From Diplodia intermedia (taxonomy: Eukaryota > Ascomycota > Dothideomycetes > Botryosphaeriales > Botryosphaeriaceae), in the NCBI GenBank assembly GCA_021495925.1, contig JAKEKT010000077.1:62001-126000 (forward strand): a stretch of 64,000 bases of DNA. Direction: 5' to 3'. How positions within the stretch are numbered: the stretch's first letter is position 1; each line of letters starts with the position of its first letter. Both the position numbers and the translations under genes were made by a program. Below, piece after piece: positions 1 through 11,817 of this stretch. The notes beneath the pieces were generated by a model that worked only from the letters and a program-made list of their open reading frames with translations, was not told where the DNA came from and did no database searches.

Positions 1-2071
1 GCGTTGGGAGGTCGGCCGTTGCGATGTTGGCCAGCAGGCTGTTGGCGCAGGCGTAGAGGTAGGCTCGGCAGGCTTGAACGTCAAGGCGAGGTGGATTCAT
101 GCTGTCTCTCTGCGACTGCGATCCGGGTTGGGGAGATTTGCGGGCGAACCGGGTTTGCGGTTGGGCAGAGAGACTGGTGGAGCGGAGGCTCTAGGGTTCG
201 TGGATGGACCTCCGCATCGCGGTGCGGACGCAAGACAAGATCTCCGCGCGTGACTGTTCCGTCACTCGCACTTCTCGCGAGATGCGCCGGTGACAAGGTG
301 TAACCTTCTTGGAAACAGTTCGCCCCGCGACCGGCTGCGACGCGCGAGCGTGGGCGGCGGCATCCGCCACTGTTATTTCGCGATGAAAAATGTCCTCCTC
401 TCTTCCACAGGCGCGAAGCCACGCGCCTACCCGCGGCCGATTCTCTGGATGTACTACCGCGAAGTACGCAGGCTTCTGATAGGCGGGCGGCCGAAAAGGT
501 GACCACCGTCCGTTCCTATCGCGCGCTCGCTCCCAAAGCCGCCCTGAATCCAAGCATCTTCTCCAGCTACGGCGAGCACCCCATGCACAAAGAGCCTAAG
601 CACGCGCCTGAATTGGAAAATCTCTTTTCGCTCGACGTAAAGTTCTTTGACGATAGCTTCTCTGCCTTACTTTTGCTGGAACTGGTAGATTCACCTGTGA
701 TTGGCCGTAATAGTCTAATATCTCGCACCTTTACCAAGGAGAGCGCCCATTCGAGCAGCGCGCCTCATCACCGCGAGCACCTCTAGGAGCTGTAGCGGTC
801 TTTTTGCGGCGTGCAGCGGAGGAGCCTCCAGAATCTTCAAATACCGTCGACCGGGTGAGAAATCTTCACGAAGACACAAAAGCACCAAATCACGAATAGA
901 TAGGCGAAGGAACAGAAGATCATAGATGGATAATCGGACACATCAAGGATTCGTAGCGTACTGATTAGTCAGATTTATGCAAAAGGTGAGCCTTTAGCTG
1001 AGTCTCTCCTTAACAGCGTTGCTTTTCATAGAATTAAAGCTCTACTTAACAGGGGAAGCCTTGCTTGCCCTATGTTGATCAGACAATACAACGCATGGGA
1101 AGTACAGCAAGTAGAATGAAAGGGACGAAGCGAGCCATGGGTGCGTCTTGAACGTACTCTACAGCGTGTAGAATTGCTACGAACCGCTTCAGTTTGTAAT
1201 CAATGATTATGGCTTCGGCTTCGCTAAGGGCACAGCGGTGTGCTCGTATAAGATTGGAGATATCTGATTTGCTTTGTGGGTTCTGCCTCAGCTTTAAACT
1301 GCCACGTTAGAACCTTCAAAGTTTTAAACGTTCTGCGGCAGAGGCTATCATGGATTAATAGCTTCTTAAGAAATTCTTCTACCGCAAAGCTTTGTTGTTT
1401 CTTGTTTGCTGTCTTTGGGCAATCCATACGATATCACAACAGCCATGCCTATAAGAAGCTGTTCAGCGAATCCATCTTTTCTTTGTTCTGGGAAGACGCC
1501 TGGCCCTGTCGATTGCATAGCTATGGCTGTTTAGCTTCGTTTAAGATCTTAGCTCTGTTGCGACTTCCATGATGGGGCTTCCGCCCTTGATGTGTTTCGT
1601 CGCTTCCACTATATACTACACAGGCCTTGCATGGTGTATATATAGAAGGGAGGGACGAGGTGACGATTCCCCTTGAGCCCAGAGAGTTACCCGGACCAGT
1701 GAAACACCCCCTACGGGAGGTGTCATCCGAGTTCACCGCGAGTGAATGTACGGTGATCCCGCCAACCGTCATGCCAGTCAGCCGCCGCCCAGTCAGCCGC
1801 CGCCCGCACAGGCGTCGCAGCGGTAACACTCGAGGCCGCCCCACCCATAGCGGCGGTAGACACGCGCAGACGCGTCTCCATCAGCGGCTGCCGCCCCCTA
1901 CAAAACGCCCCCCTCGACTGGCACCCTCCCTTCTTCAACCAACACCGATCGTCCACCGTTTTTCGAGCGCCTTGTTTTGTCAAGTCCCAAACACTTCGCA
2001 ACACTTCCGCCGAACAACCCACGATCTACCCACTCCATTTCTCGACGCATTTCCCGTATCCATACGACATA
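1..2071. other. No recognised gene; upstream flank of gene A
   Basis: Only short overlapping open frames on both strands occur here, without recognisable domains or plausible fungal splicing. About 1785-1815 holds a short direct duplication of a CAGTCAGCCGCCGCC unit. The last 200 bases are pyrimidine-rich and look like the promoter and 5' leader of gene A. A 193-codon open frame at 1627-2208 overlaps the leader and gene A's first exon in another frame, and has the skewed composition of a shadow. Confidence 0.5.
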
Positions 2072-4174
2072 ATGCCTTACTACCACGACCTTCGTCCCCG
2101 TGGCGCCGCCGCTGCTTCCGCTGCTGCCGCTGCCACCGTCACTACCGCTCCCGTTGCCGCTCCCGCTCCTCGCCCGATGACTTTCGCTCGTCGCGAGGCC
2201 GAATGTAAGTTTGCTCCCGCACCGCACCAGCTGGACCGCAGTGCTAACAGCCCTCCAGTCATGCAGGAAAAGAAGAGGAAAGAGGAGGAGTTCTTGGCCA
2301 GCCTTGAGGCCATTTACACCGAGACCAAGATGCAGGTCGCTCAAGGAATCATCACGGTAAGCATCCCCATGCAAACCATGCCATGACCAGTGCTGACCCT
2401 TCATTAGGCCGACAACACCTTGAGGAAAGATTGCCCCGTCCGAACCATGATGAACGAGCACGCTGTCCTATACAAAGAGAACCCGATGCCAACCTTCTTG
2501 TGGCCGGGGAGACGGCAAGTCCGCCTGCGCGACAGCTATGCGAGGCGCTCCTTCGTGGGAGGACACGTGCTCGGCAAGCTGAGCATCTGGGAGCCGAAGT
2601 CTTTCCCGGATCCCTACAACGAGGACCTGCCCAAGTTCGGAGAGGCAAATCCTGTGTGGGCCGAGTCCTTGGTGCGAGGTCGCAAGGAGCCAGTCCTTTC
2701 CCTGATTGGCACCACGAAGGAGGACACCTACCACCTCCCCGAGTATCAGCCCGCCGCCGTCTGGGCCGCCGCCACCGTCAGGAAGACCAGGAAGGCTGCA
2801 CCCAAGAAGGCAGCACCCACGAAGAAGGCAGCACCCACGAAGAAGGCAGCACCCACGAAGAAGGCTGCACCAAGGAAGAAGGCAGCGCCCAAAAAGAAGG
2901 CGGCGCCCAAGCGCAAGGCCTCTACCAGAAACACCGCGCCTGCCCTCCACCAGCAACCCACGGCGCCTCAGCCTGCAACACCCCAGCCTACTCCGGAAGC
3001 TGACGACAGCACCGCTCCCGCCAGTGCAGATGGTCCCCAAGAAAAGATCTTCCTGCACTTCTCTGGTCTTCAGACTGACCGTCCGAAGATCACCGTGAAG
3101 AGGAGGGCGGTCGACGCCGACCTGGATGGTGAGCCGCCTGTTGCCAAACGGGCGCGTCGTGCTGCCTTCACCCCCGATGATGCCGCTGCCACGACCACGC
3201 AGCCTGCAGCCCAAGCCCAGGGCGCCCACCAGCAGCAGCGTCCCCAGCAGAGCAGCGCCCGCGCTGCTCCTGCCGAGTCAGCCCGCACTCCAGCTTCTGA
3301 CGACACTGCGCCTGCAAGGAAGCGCAAGCGCTCCTCAAACGACGACGAGGCTGTCGCCGAAGCTTCGCAGCCAGCGAAGCGCACTCGCGCCGCCACCCGC
3401 GCCACCACCCGCAAGCTTGCTGCCGCTCGCGGCAATGCTGGTCCATCCGAGGGACCCGCCAACTCCGACTCTGCCACCACCTCGACTGCGGCGAAGACCA
3501 CCTCGACCGCGGCGAAGAAGCCGAGGACGGTCGCAAAGAAGACCGCCACCAGAGCGAAGAAGGCCGCGACCCAGCCTGCCGCCTCCTCGTCCGCAGCTGC
3601 CGCCACCGCTCCTCCCACCGCAGCCACCAGCAGCGCAGCACCCACCGCCCAGTTCCGCGACCGCAACGACCCCGTCGTCGGCGCCAACGGCTTCCAGCTG
3701 AGCGGGCCCCAGCACGTCTTCGTCGTCGGCCACAACCAAGTCCAGCACCTGACGCAGCACTACACCATCCTAGACAACGGTGTACGCGTCGCCCGCACGC
3801 ACACATGGGCAGGTGAGAAGGGCCGGACCGCCCGCGACATCGACTGGAACAGCAAGGCCGACATCCAGCGCCTCAACAGCTGGCTGTCGCAGTGGCTGCG
3901 CCGGAGCTGCCACACCGCCCGTCTGCGGCCCAACATGGCCGACAACAAGTGGACGCAGGAGGAGTTCCATTGGCTGCGGGACTTCGTCGCGAGGCACCCC
4001 CGGGGATTCGCCAGGCCGGAGCTGGCGAAGGCGTTCAATGACGAGTTCCGGGGCAAGGTCCTCACGCGCATGGAGAAGGGCGTGGAGGTTGAGATGCCGC
4101 CCCGCAAGGACAGGGGCACCGAGGCCATCTACACGGCGATGGCGCGGCAGGGGATCGAGTGGGTGAGGAAGTAG
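2072..4174 (+). CDS. Gene A: Lys/Ala/Pro-rich protein with C-terminal two-module domain (paralogue family)
   Basis: Three exons are inferred: 2072-2204, 2259-2356 and 2408-4174. The introns are GTAAGT...CAG and GTAAGC...TAG, and the product is 665 aa. Residues 46-75 are a charged, probably coiled segment. Residues about 207-250 carry a tandem KKAAPT-type repeat, and a second AKKxxT-rich stretch lies around 435-470; both resemble linker-histone tails. The conserved C-terminus begins near residue 493 with module 1 (NDPVVGANGF, then QHLTQHY, then DIDWN...LNSWL) and ends with a SANT/Myb-like module 2 (about 591-665: KWTQEEFHWLRDF, then AFNDEF, then a terminal helix). The same module pair is clearest in gene D. 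A nuclear, DNA- or chromatin-binding role is inferred from the basic repeats and helical domain. The family itself is not one I recognise. Confidence 0.8.
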
Positions 4175-4800
4175 AGGAAGGGATGACCTCTGCTGGAAAG
4201 AGCGCGATGACGGCCTGAAGACCGAACCGTCCGAGAGAGAGAGGACGGCCGATGGCTACCGCGACTCTGGAAATTTTATCACGCCTGAGGGAGGAGATCG
4301 ACCGTTATTTGGGACTGGAGGGATCTGGGAGGCCCTTCACACAGATAGCGCGCGCTGGAGCATGATGTTTTTTTTCCTCTTGTTTGATTTTACAGCGGCA
4401 TTGTTTGGCGTTTGCACTGAGAGCATGCTTGGCTGAGTTTGTGTTTCCTGATTATCTTTCCGCTTTTGACTGGCAGGCGGATGGCACTTTACGATCAGAT
4501 TGATGAGCAAGGCTGTGGATAGCGGTCGGGATCTGGGAGGCTCGCCGCAAGAATCAGCTGGAGTATGTTTTTTTCCTTTGTTTGTTTGATAGCGAAATTG
4601 CATGGAGTTTTTCGGTCTGCTCTTTTGAAGTTGATTTTCTACCGGAGGCAATTCTATTTGTACCGGATGGGATCAGGGAGGCCTACCGCACAAAGCAGTT
4701 TCAGCATGCTGGTCTTTCCTTTGTTTGTTATGCAGCAGCATTTCTTAGAGTTTTCATTGCGAGCTTTGTCTTTTTTGATGTTCTTTATTCTACTGCTGCA
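4175..4800. other. 3' flank of gene A with three copies of the GGGATCTGGGAGGCC motif
   Basis: No gene is recognised. Copies of the 19-bp motif shared with the flanks of genes C and D start at 4320, 4528 and 4669. They are spaced about 208 and 141 bases apart, all in the orientation of gene A. Small open frames at 4565-4911 are Phe/Leu-rich by chance composition. Confidence 0.6.
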
Positions 4801-5006
4801 TTGAATTTGGTGCGTGAATTGCTGACCCCCCCCGTACGATTACTGACCCCCCCCGCCCAATTATTAACCCCCCCTGGGATATCCACCCAAATCCCTAGAT
4901 TTTGTATGTAATTTCACGGGGATTTTGCCACCTTCTCCACTGCATTAAAACCTCTTAATCGTCACCCTACGTGCACTATCACCTTAAGCATCACGGATCG
5001 CAACTA

Positions 5007-5090
5007 CCTAGCGGCACCTACCTAGCGGCACCCACCCAGCGGCACCTACCCAGCGGCACCCACCTAGCGGCACCCACCCAGCGGCACTTA
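5007..5090. repeat. 14-bp minisatellite, six units, inside the hAT-like element
   Basis: Six consecutive units of CCTAGCGGCACCTA, with C/T variation at position 3 and at the last two positions. They span 5007-5090 within the transposon interior. Confidence 0.9.
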
Positions 5091-5191
5091 TACGGCACTC
5101 ATACGGCGCGGCAGAAGGCGTAGGCGTAAGAGTAGATAACGCGTAGGCTAGATGTTTTATTATGCGCGCGATCGCCGCGCCGGCGCCGGAA

Positions 5192-5224
5192 GATTATAAG
5201 TTCGAAGGCGCTAAACTTATAATC
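5192..5224. repeat. Palindrome GATTATAAGTT / AACTTATAATC inside the element
   Basis: Perfect 11-bp arms (5192-5202 and 5214-5224) are separated by 11 bases. The palindrome lies near the centre of the hAT-like element and could form a small hairpin. Confidence 0.85.
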
Positions 5225-5593
5225 GTTAGTTATCGTTACGGCCCGCGCGAAGCGAGAAACATTATACATCGCGAATTTAGTAGGGCGGGTACATTTACTA
5301 ATATCACGTAATGCGTAACGGTCGCATCACGATACATCTTCGCCTATATTAAGAAAGGCATATGCTAATACCTAGAAAAAAGTTACACATAGATTTTAGT
5401 TAGTTTAGGCGCAATGCATGGCCTAGAACGTGTTCTAATATTTTAATATTCCTTGCTAAGGCGCTAGCCGGGTATATACCGGAGTTGCTTAAAATGGCCG
5501 TTATCCGCCTTATCCGCCGGGGGGGGTTAGTAATCTGGCGGGGGGGGTCAGTAATCGTGTAGGGGGGGTCAGCAATTCACGCACCTTGAATTT

Positions 5594-6752
5594 ACAGAGA
5601 GACTAGAGTCAGATAGAACAACCTGGGCGACAATTGGGATCAAGAAGGCCCAACGCAAGCCACAAATGCAATGAGTTGGCACAAACTACAAAGTCCCAAA
5701 AAGTGAATGCCAGATCGTCGATCGACGTTCAGCTTGTTCCAAGTTGCTCGTCTGTTCATCAAATATTCCAACGGAGGCATGTGATGAGGATTCCGTGACC
5801 ATAATTTTTCGCACCTCGTTCTTGGGTTGAATGATTTTGCAGTGCTATAATGGAATTGTTGAGATGTCAAATCCTCCCAGAAAGCAGTTCAAAGAGTCAA
5901 AGACGTCGCTGGAGATAAGAACTGAAGAAAGGAGAATTATCAAGGGTGGCTTCGGCTGGCCGTTCACGCAAGCTCGGCTGCAAAGTCCGTTATTGATTCG
6001 CTACTAGCACCGGCCAGCCTATCACGGCTGCTGACTGGGGAAATGGTCTACTGCAACTGTTGGTGCGTGGAAACGCGGGCTAACATGTTCCAGAATGTTC
6101 TTAAGGGTGTACGGGAAGCACGTCAAAGATGTGTGAGAAAACAGCAGGGATGCGCGCCAGGTGGAAAAAGGCATACGGTTATGTTCAGCCTTCTGAGCAG
6201 GAGCGAATACATCAACGAGGACTTGCAGACAAGCGCTATAGACATATCCCAATAAGGCCCTCAGATGTTCAGTCAGAGCCAAAGCAATACCAGAGCCTGA
6301 TAGTTGACATGACGCTGGAGACATGCCCAGGCTCCGCCCCGCGCGATGCGGGTGAGTGGGTGGGCGTCAGCGCCCCCCTAAACAAGCATCCCCATTATTG
6401 CGAGGCCCTTCGTCAATTCCACAGACTGTACATGCGATCAAAGTATCCCGCCTTGTTCTGGGTGCGTTCAAGTTGGGTGGTTCCGGGCAGGACCTCACGC
6501 GTCGCGCGTACACAACAGTTGACTGTTCTCAGGCATCTCCGCCAGCACTGCGCAGAATCTTCCGGCCCACCTAAAGAGGAAGGCACAGTCGCGACTTGAC
6601 GCGTCCAAAATCTGGCGGCGCCCCGCGCGTACCACCTCGGCTCCGCGAACTACCCTTTTCTCCTACGCGCACGCAAACATTCCACCACGCACCCGAAGTC
6701 GACCGCGCGGCTTAACATTGACCCATATTGCTTCTTCATCAGCTGACTAGCC
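5594..6752. other. Intergenic, no recognised gene
   Basis: Open frames (for example 6129-6599) lack recognisable motifs. The stretch from about 6600 is probably promoter and leader of gene B. Confidence 0.4.
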
Positions 6753-8283
6753 ATGCGTCTCAACCCGTACAATGCGCGTAGTGATAGTGGAGAGGACGGA
6801 ATGCGAAAACACCATGACCTCAGGATGCCGCGCTCCCAGCGCAGGAGTGCCCAGGTAAATCGTCCACCGCGGCGCGTCATATGCTACACCTTACTAATAC
6901 AAACATGAGTAGGACATTAACCCTCCGCCGTCAACGTTTGGCTTTTTCCCTATAGAAGAGCCTGTTGGAGATCTCGACCAGGAACCAGCCTCGGACCTAG
7001 AGTCCGAGGAAGGATTCGAAGGCTATGAAGGAAAGACAATTTTGGAGATGTCGCAGCCACAGTTCCCGCTCCTTTCGCAATTGTCCCGTGCGCATGCGCA
7101 GAGGCAGCCTGATGTCGTGGGATTATCGACGTCAATGCCATCGTTGCCATATATGGGCTATACCAGCCCCTACCACAACCAGCCGATGTTCCCGGATAAT
7201 GGCGCCGATCTGCAACCGCAGCAGCAGCACCATCCGGGATACACCCAGCAGTATCCGGGTCGCGCCGTGGCAATTGACCCCGGCCTAATCGCCGCGGCGG
7301 CCAACGCCATCAACGACACGGCGCTGAAGATGAAACACCTTGAGCTCGCCACTAACGACCTGAACAAGTCCCTGTCCACGACGTCTGACTGCCTCAATCA
7401 TCTCCACGCCGCCCTCAAGGGCGATCTCGTGCCAGCGGCCGCCCCGCCTGACCACGTCCCGCCACCCGCCACACTCCACACATCTCTGGCCATCACGGCC
7501 GACCACCTGAACAACCTCCGTGCCGTCCTCTCGGGCTGGCAGCACCCGCCCATGGCGCCACCCGCCGCATTCGCCCACCACCAAGCGCCGCCTTCCACGA
7601 CGATGCACCCGGCCTTCCCAGCCCCCGCCATCCCGCGGAAGCGCGACTTCTCGGCCATGAACACCACCACCACCTCCTTCGCAGAGCACAACAACAACAA
7701 CAACAGCGCCACCAACGCCACCCCCACCACCCCCTTCCCCCCGCCGCCCACCACGACGACAACGACGCCAGCAGCCTTCCCCCCCTCCAAGCACCTCAGC
7801 AACCCGCTCCTCCCCGCCCCGCTCCCACACATCCCCCCCTCCTCCACCGCGACGCCGTGGAGCGCGCAGGAGAAGCAGTGGCTGCGCGACCAGGCCACCC
7901 GCTACAAGGACGTCCGCCCGCGGCCGTCGAACCGCCAGCTGGTCCGCGAGTTCAACGAGCACTGGGTGGGGCGGCGCGTGCTGGGCCACAGCGCGAAGAA
8001 GGGGCCGGTGCTGTCGCGGCCGCGCGAGCCGCGGAGCGAGAGGGCGGTGGAGACGGTCGTGCGGCGGTACGGGTTGTGGGAGGGGATTACGCTGGATAAT
8101 GATAGTCATCGGCGGAGGTTGAGGAGGGCGGAGCAGGAGGGAGGTCGTGAGGGTGTTGATGAGGGCGCTGAGGGGGATGAAGATGAGGGCGCTGGAGGCG
8201 GCGTTGAGGAGGAAGACGCTGAGGAGGGCGCTGATCAGGCGGAGGGGCTTGAGGCGGAGGGACAGGGCGCTGCTGAGATGTAG
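6753..8283 (+). CDS. Gene B: Pro/Thr/Asn-rich protein with C-terminal SANT-like module (paralogue family)
   Basis: The best-supported coding block is 7048-8283. The frame stays open upstream to an acceptor near 6955-6960 with no ATG, so an upstream exon is likely. I propose 6753-6854 (34 codons, donor GTAAAT) joined to 6961-8283, giving 474 aa with a 106-nt intron containing ACTAATAC. The 5' end is uncertain; if wrong, the first in-frame ATG is at 7048. The middle is low complexity (Gln/His, poly-Asn, poly-Thr, Pro). At about residues 332-411 lies module 2 of the A-F family: TPWSAQEKQWLRDQ, then LVREFNEHWVGRRVLG, then a basic segment and AVETVVRRYGLWEG. Module 1 is absent. The last 60 residues are Gly/Glu/Asp-rich. 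Function unknown; a nuclear role is inferred from the SANT-like fold and composition. Confidence 0.65.
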
Positions 8284-9329
8284 GCGGAGACGAGGGCATG
8301 GGGCTTGGGGGAGTGCGGGCATCATCACGTTCTGCGAAGCACGCGGATCTGCGAGGCTTGGGTCGATTGCGTGTTGGAGGCGTTGGCCTTCTTTGGCTGT
8401 CTTGGCCTTGCTGGGCCTTCTCCCGTTGTATTATCAACCGGTGCTTGTTGTACTATTATAAACACTGATAGCTTGAATCGATTGAATGTACCTTGTTATT
8501 TTGACTCTCTCGCTGAACTGTGTGGCCTGTTTCTCATACCGCATGCAGCCAGCCCTTAGCTCCACGGCTGAGCAACAGGAAAGCAAAGGTCCACGGACGC
8601 CGGCATTTTATAGTCTCAAACAATGACGATGTCTCTGAATATGCCAGTCATCAAGCAAGTGGAAGCTGTGAAGGTGCCATCTTTTCGCACTGCCCGTTTG
8701 ATCAAGCTACTGAGCCCGGCCTTTGTTCCTACCATTTCCTTTTGGTGCAATCTTCTGGATGATTTAAGTGCCGTATAGCCCCTTCATAGCTCGATAGTGC
8801 TACTCCTCTCGTGATCGTGAGCTAGAAGCGTGTCTGCGGCCTATATACAATATACGATTCGATTCTGCATCTGAACGATGTCGGGGACGAGGGCGCAAAA
8901 GTTACGCCCGGACCAGTCTCTCTCTCGCAGTCAGCGCGAAAATGATGTCATTGAAAGTGTCTACAGCCTCATTGGCCGGCTTTTCCAGCGGTCCTGGCGC
9001 AGTGTTAGACGCGTCTGGGTCGCTGTTCAGACGCGGTTCTGCGGACCCGCTTTTCCTCCGCCGCGCCCTCGCCCTACGTATACGCTCCCCTCCACTTCGC
9101 AACCCCGATACAACGCTTTCACCTGTCACTCTTCTCGCTGGATCACCCCGGTCGCGACATCAACCTTTTTGCCCGCAACTTCCGGGAGTTCTCCAGTATT
9201 CACTCTACGAACACCAACCCATCTTGCATCAACCCCTCCTTCGTAAACGCGACTGCAAGTAGGTCCTCAACTCAGTGTTCCCCCCTTCTGCAGCCAGCAG
9301 TTGCTGACAGAACTGAAGTCAAGATCACC
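8284..9329. other. Intergenic between genes B and C
   Basis: No gene recognised. About 9060-9329 is C/T-rich and probably the 5' leader of gene C, possibly itself intron-containing. Confidence 0.4.
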
Positions 9330-11751
9330 ATGAGCGCTGTTAGCAAGGGCGAGCTCGCGGGCTGCTCCAACAGGCTTAGTTTCCATCCACCCGACCTATC
9401 CAAGGAGGGAGCAGCTGCGTACCTGAAGGAAAGCACCCAGGACGCTCTCGCGCTGAAGATCACCCGCAAGAACTCTAAAGGGGAGAAATTCGAGGAGGAC
9501 TACTTTTCGAAGACAGCCATTCGTGCGAAGTACGACTCTCATGGACCGACGAGAGGCCCCTGGAAGATGCGTTACTTGGACCGCAAGCTCCCCGAAAAGG
9601 GCGGTGGTTGGATGGCTCAAGTGGTCCGCAAAATCAGGTGGCATGAGATGAAGGTAAATTCCTTGACCCGCAAACCCGCTGAAGAAGAGTACTGACGTGT
9701 ACCAACAGCTCCGCATGCTGAAGAAACGCCCAAAGCACTGGCACACTGCACCCATCGAGCCTTCTGCCCACGCGATGCCATTCCTCCGGCGCAAGAAGAA
9801 CGCTAGGTCGGCAAAGAACCTCGACATCAATATGACCGACGCCCCGACTGCATCCAATACTCCTCCATCAAGCACTCCTGCAGTCACAGCCACTGATAGT
9901 CAGCCTGGGAGGAAGATCGCCCAGCCCAGGCGCAGAACTGCGGGTCAGATCACTCAGGCACATTCCGCCCAGCCCCAGCGTCCGGTCCCTCAAGCCACTG
10001 AGGCGTCTAGCGCCATTGGAGCTTCCCTCCACCCTGGTCACAAGCGGACGGCCGAAGAAGCCGGTGAGGACAACTCAGTGGCCTTCAAGCCTAACTCCAT
10101 TTCCAAGAAGATGAAGGTCGAGTGCGACCAACAACCAGAGCAGAGCAAGGCTCTTGCCCCCAAGCCCGAGGCCAGCACTAAGCCCGCCGGCACCCAAGTT
10201 CAACAGCAAGCTGTGGCAGAGCCTACGGGCACGTACGCTGAGCAGCAGATCAGCACAGAGCCTATTGGAGCCCAATTCCTGCAAGAGGCCAGCACAGCAC
10301 CCAACACCGAGCCGCTAACCCAAGCCACGGGCGTCCCAGTCGACACCCCAGCTGCATTCATAGGGCCTAGAAACAGGCCGATCAACCGCAAAGTAAACCA
10401 CAGAATCGAACCTCTGAGGGTCTTCCAGGTCCGCAAGGCGGCTGGTACCCGGCGCGGATCACTCGTTGAACAAGCCATCCGCGAAGTCAAGGCTGGCCGC
10501 GCCATGGAAAAGAAGATCGCGAGGGCACGTGCGAAGGAGGAAGAGAAGAAACGCAAGAGATACGAGGAGGGACGCCTTAGGCAAGCCGAGGCGCTGGATC
10601 AATGCTGGGAGGGGGTGGATCCCGCCATCAGGGCCGCCGTCGAAGCTTCCGAAGCTCAGCGCCGCGCGTCGGAGAGCGTTGCGGGCTCCGACTGCTCGCA
10701 GGACAGCATGATGAGCATTTCCTCGTCGGCACCGACTTCTCCCACGGCATCAGAGGCCGCGGAGCCCAGCAGTGTCGCGGAACAGCCGGCTGCACCGTCC
10801 CCGACTGCGGCGCCGCCAGCCCAGCGCACCACCCGCTCCATGAAGCGCAAGGCAGAACAGGCCGTCGGCGAGAGCCCCGAGGAGCCTGCGAAGCAACGTC
10901 GCCGCCGCGATGCGCCCGAGTCCCAGGCCAGCAAGGCAATTGGCAGTCAAGTCCCTGTCAACACCCAGTCCACCACCCAGGCCGCCGACACCCCCGCCGT
11001 GATCACTTCCGCGCCCACCGCCGCGCCGGCTGCTTCTGGCCCCGCCAGCCCGTTCAGCGGCGACGAAGCGCCTTCCCCATCGACCGCGGCCTCCGAGCGC
11101 CGCAGCACCCGCTCGTCCACCCGTCGCAGCACCGCCGGCGCAACCACGCACCACCACTCCGCCGCCGCCGCCGATGACGCAGAGTCGCCCGCCAAGGGCG
11201 CCACCCCTCACGCCCACGCCCACCGCGACGCCGCCACAGACTCGCCCTTCTCCAAGTGCGCGCGGGCCCTCGCCGCCGCCGCCGCTGCCGCCCCACGCCG
11301 TCCCTCCACTCCCGCCGACCCCTCCACCCCGCACCCCGCTTCCACCACCACCAACACCAACACCACCAACAACCCCCGCGACTGGCTCGCCCCCGAGCTC
11401 GAAATGCTGCGCGCCTCGGACCAGTCCTTCGCCGACGTCGACGGGTGGCTGGCGCAGCTCGACGCGCTGCCGTCCGACGCCGACATCGCGGCGCTGTTCA
11501 ACGCGCAGATCGAGGGGCGGGAGCTGACATTCGAGATTGTGGCGAGGGACGGCGACGGCAGTGTGAGGCGCGTCAAGGCGGGGCCGCGGCCGCCGAGGAG
11601 CGCCGAGGAGGTGGGGGAGGTGGTGAGGGCGTACGGGTTGATGCCGCGGTTGGCGGCGTTGAGGGAGATGGCGGTGGGGGAGGCGGAGGGGGGTGGGGAG
11701 GGGAGGAGGGGGAGGAGGGGGACGGGGAAGGGGAAGGGGAAGAGGGGGTGA
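9330..11751 (+). CDS. Gene C: large low-complexity basic protein with C-terminal SANT-like module (paralogue family)
   Basis: Two exons, 9330-9653 and 9709-11751, are separated by a 55-nt intron (GTAAAT...CAACAG, phase 0). The product is 788 aa. The ATG lies in a good context (ATCACCATGA). Residues 1-140 look folded (charged, Trp-containing). The middle is Ala/Pro/Ser/Gln-rich with basic runs such as KRKAEQ, RRSTRSSTRRST and a Glu/Arg/Lys helix around 375-400. The C-terminus (about 666-760) is a diverged module 2: DWLAPELEMLRAS, then ADIAALFNAQIEGRELT, then RRVKAGPRPPRSAEEV and VVRAYGL, matching the end of gene B (VVRRYGL). Module 1 is not visible. The last residues are Gly/Arg/Lys-rich. Function unknown. 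Confidence 0.75.
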
Positions 11752-11817
11752 GCGGCGCTTCATGCGAACGACGAACGTGGCTGCGGAAACCTTACTACAC
11801 TGATATCGAGAGCGCAT

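Larger units (their letters stand above)
4809..5585. mobile_element. Non-autonomous hAT-like DNA element (MITE) with 8-bp target duplication
   Basis: The element is 777 bp. Both ends begin with GGTGCGTGAATTGCTGACC followed by a C7-8 tract. The inverted arms extend about 68 bp, and each contains three C/G homopolymer blocks separated by short A/T-containing spacers. It is flanked by an exact direct duplication TTGAATTT at 4801-4808 and 5586-5593, the length typical of hAT-superfamily insertions. No transposase frame is present. The interior holds a 14-bp minisatellite and an 11-bp-arm palindrome. The superfamily assignment rests on duplication length only. Confidence 0.85.

Noticed and set aside
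1627..2208. 193-codon plus frame just before gene A
   Set aside because: Pro/Arg/His-rich, covers the pyrimidine-rich leader and overlaps gene A's first exon out of frame.
10750..11817. 355-codon minus-strand frame over gene C
   Set aside because: Complement of the low-complexity part of gene C; starts with Arg/Pro runs and has no domain.
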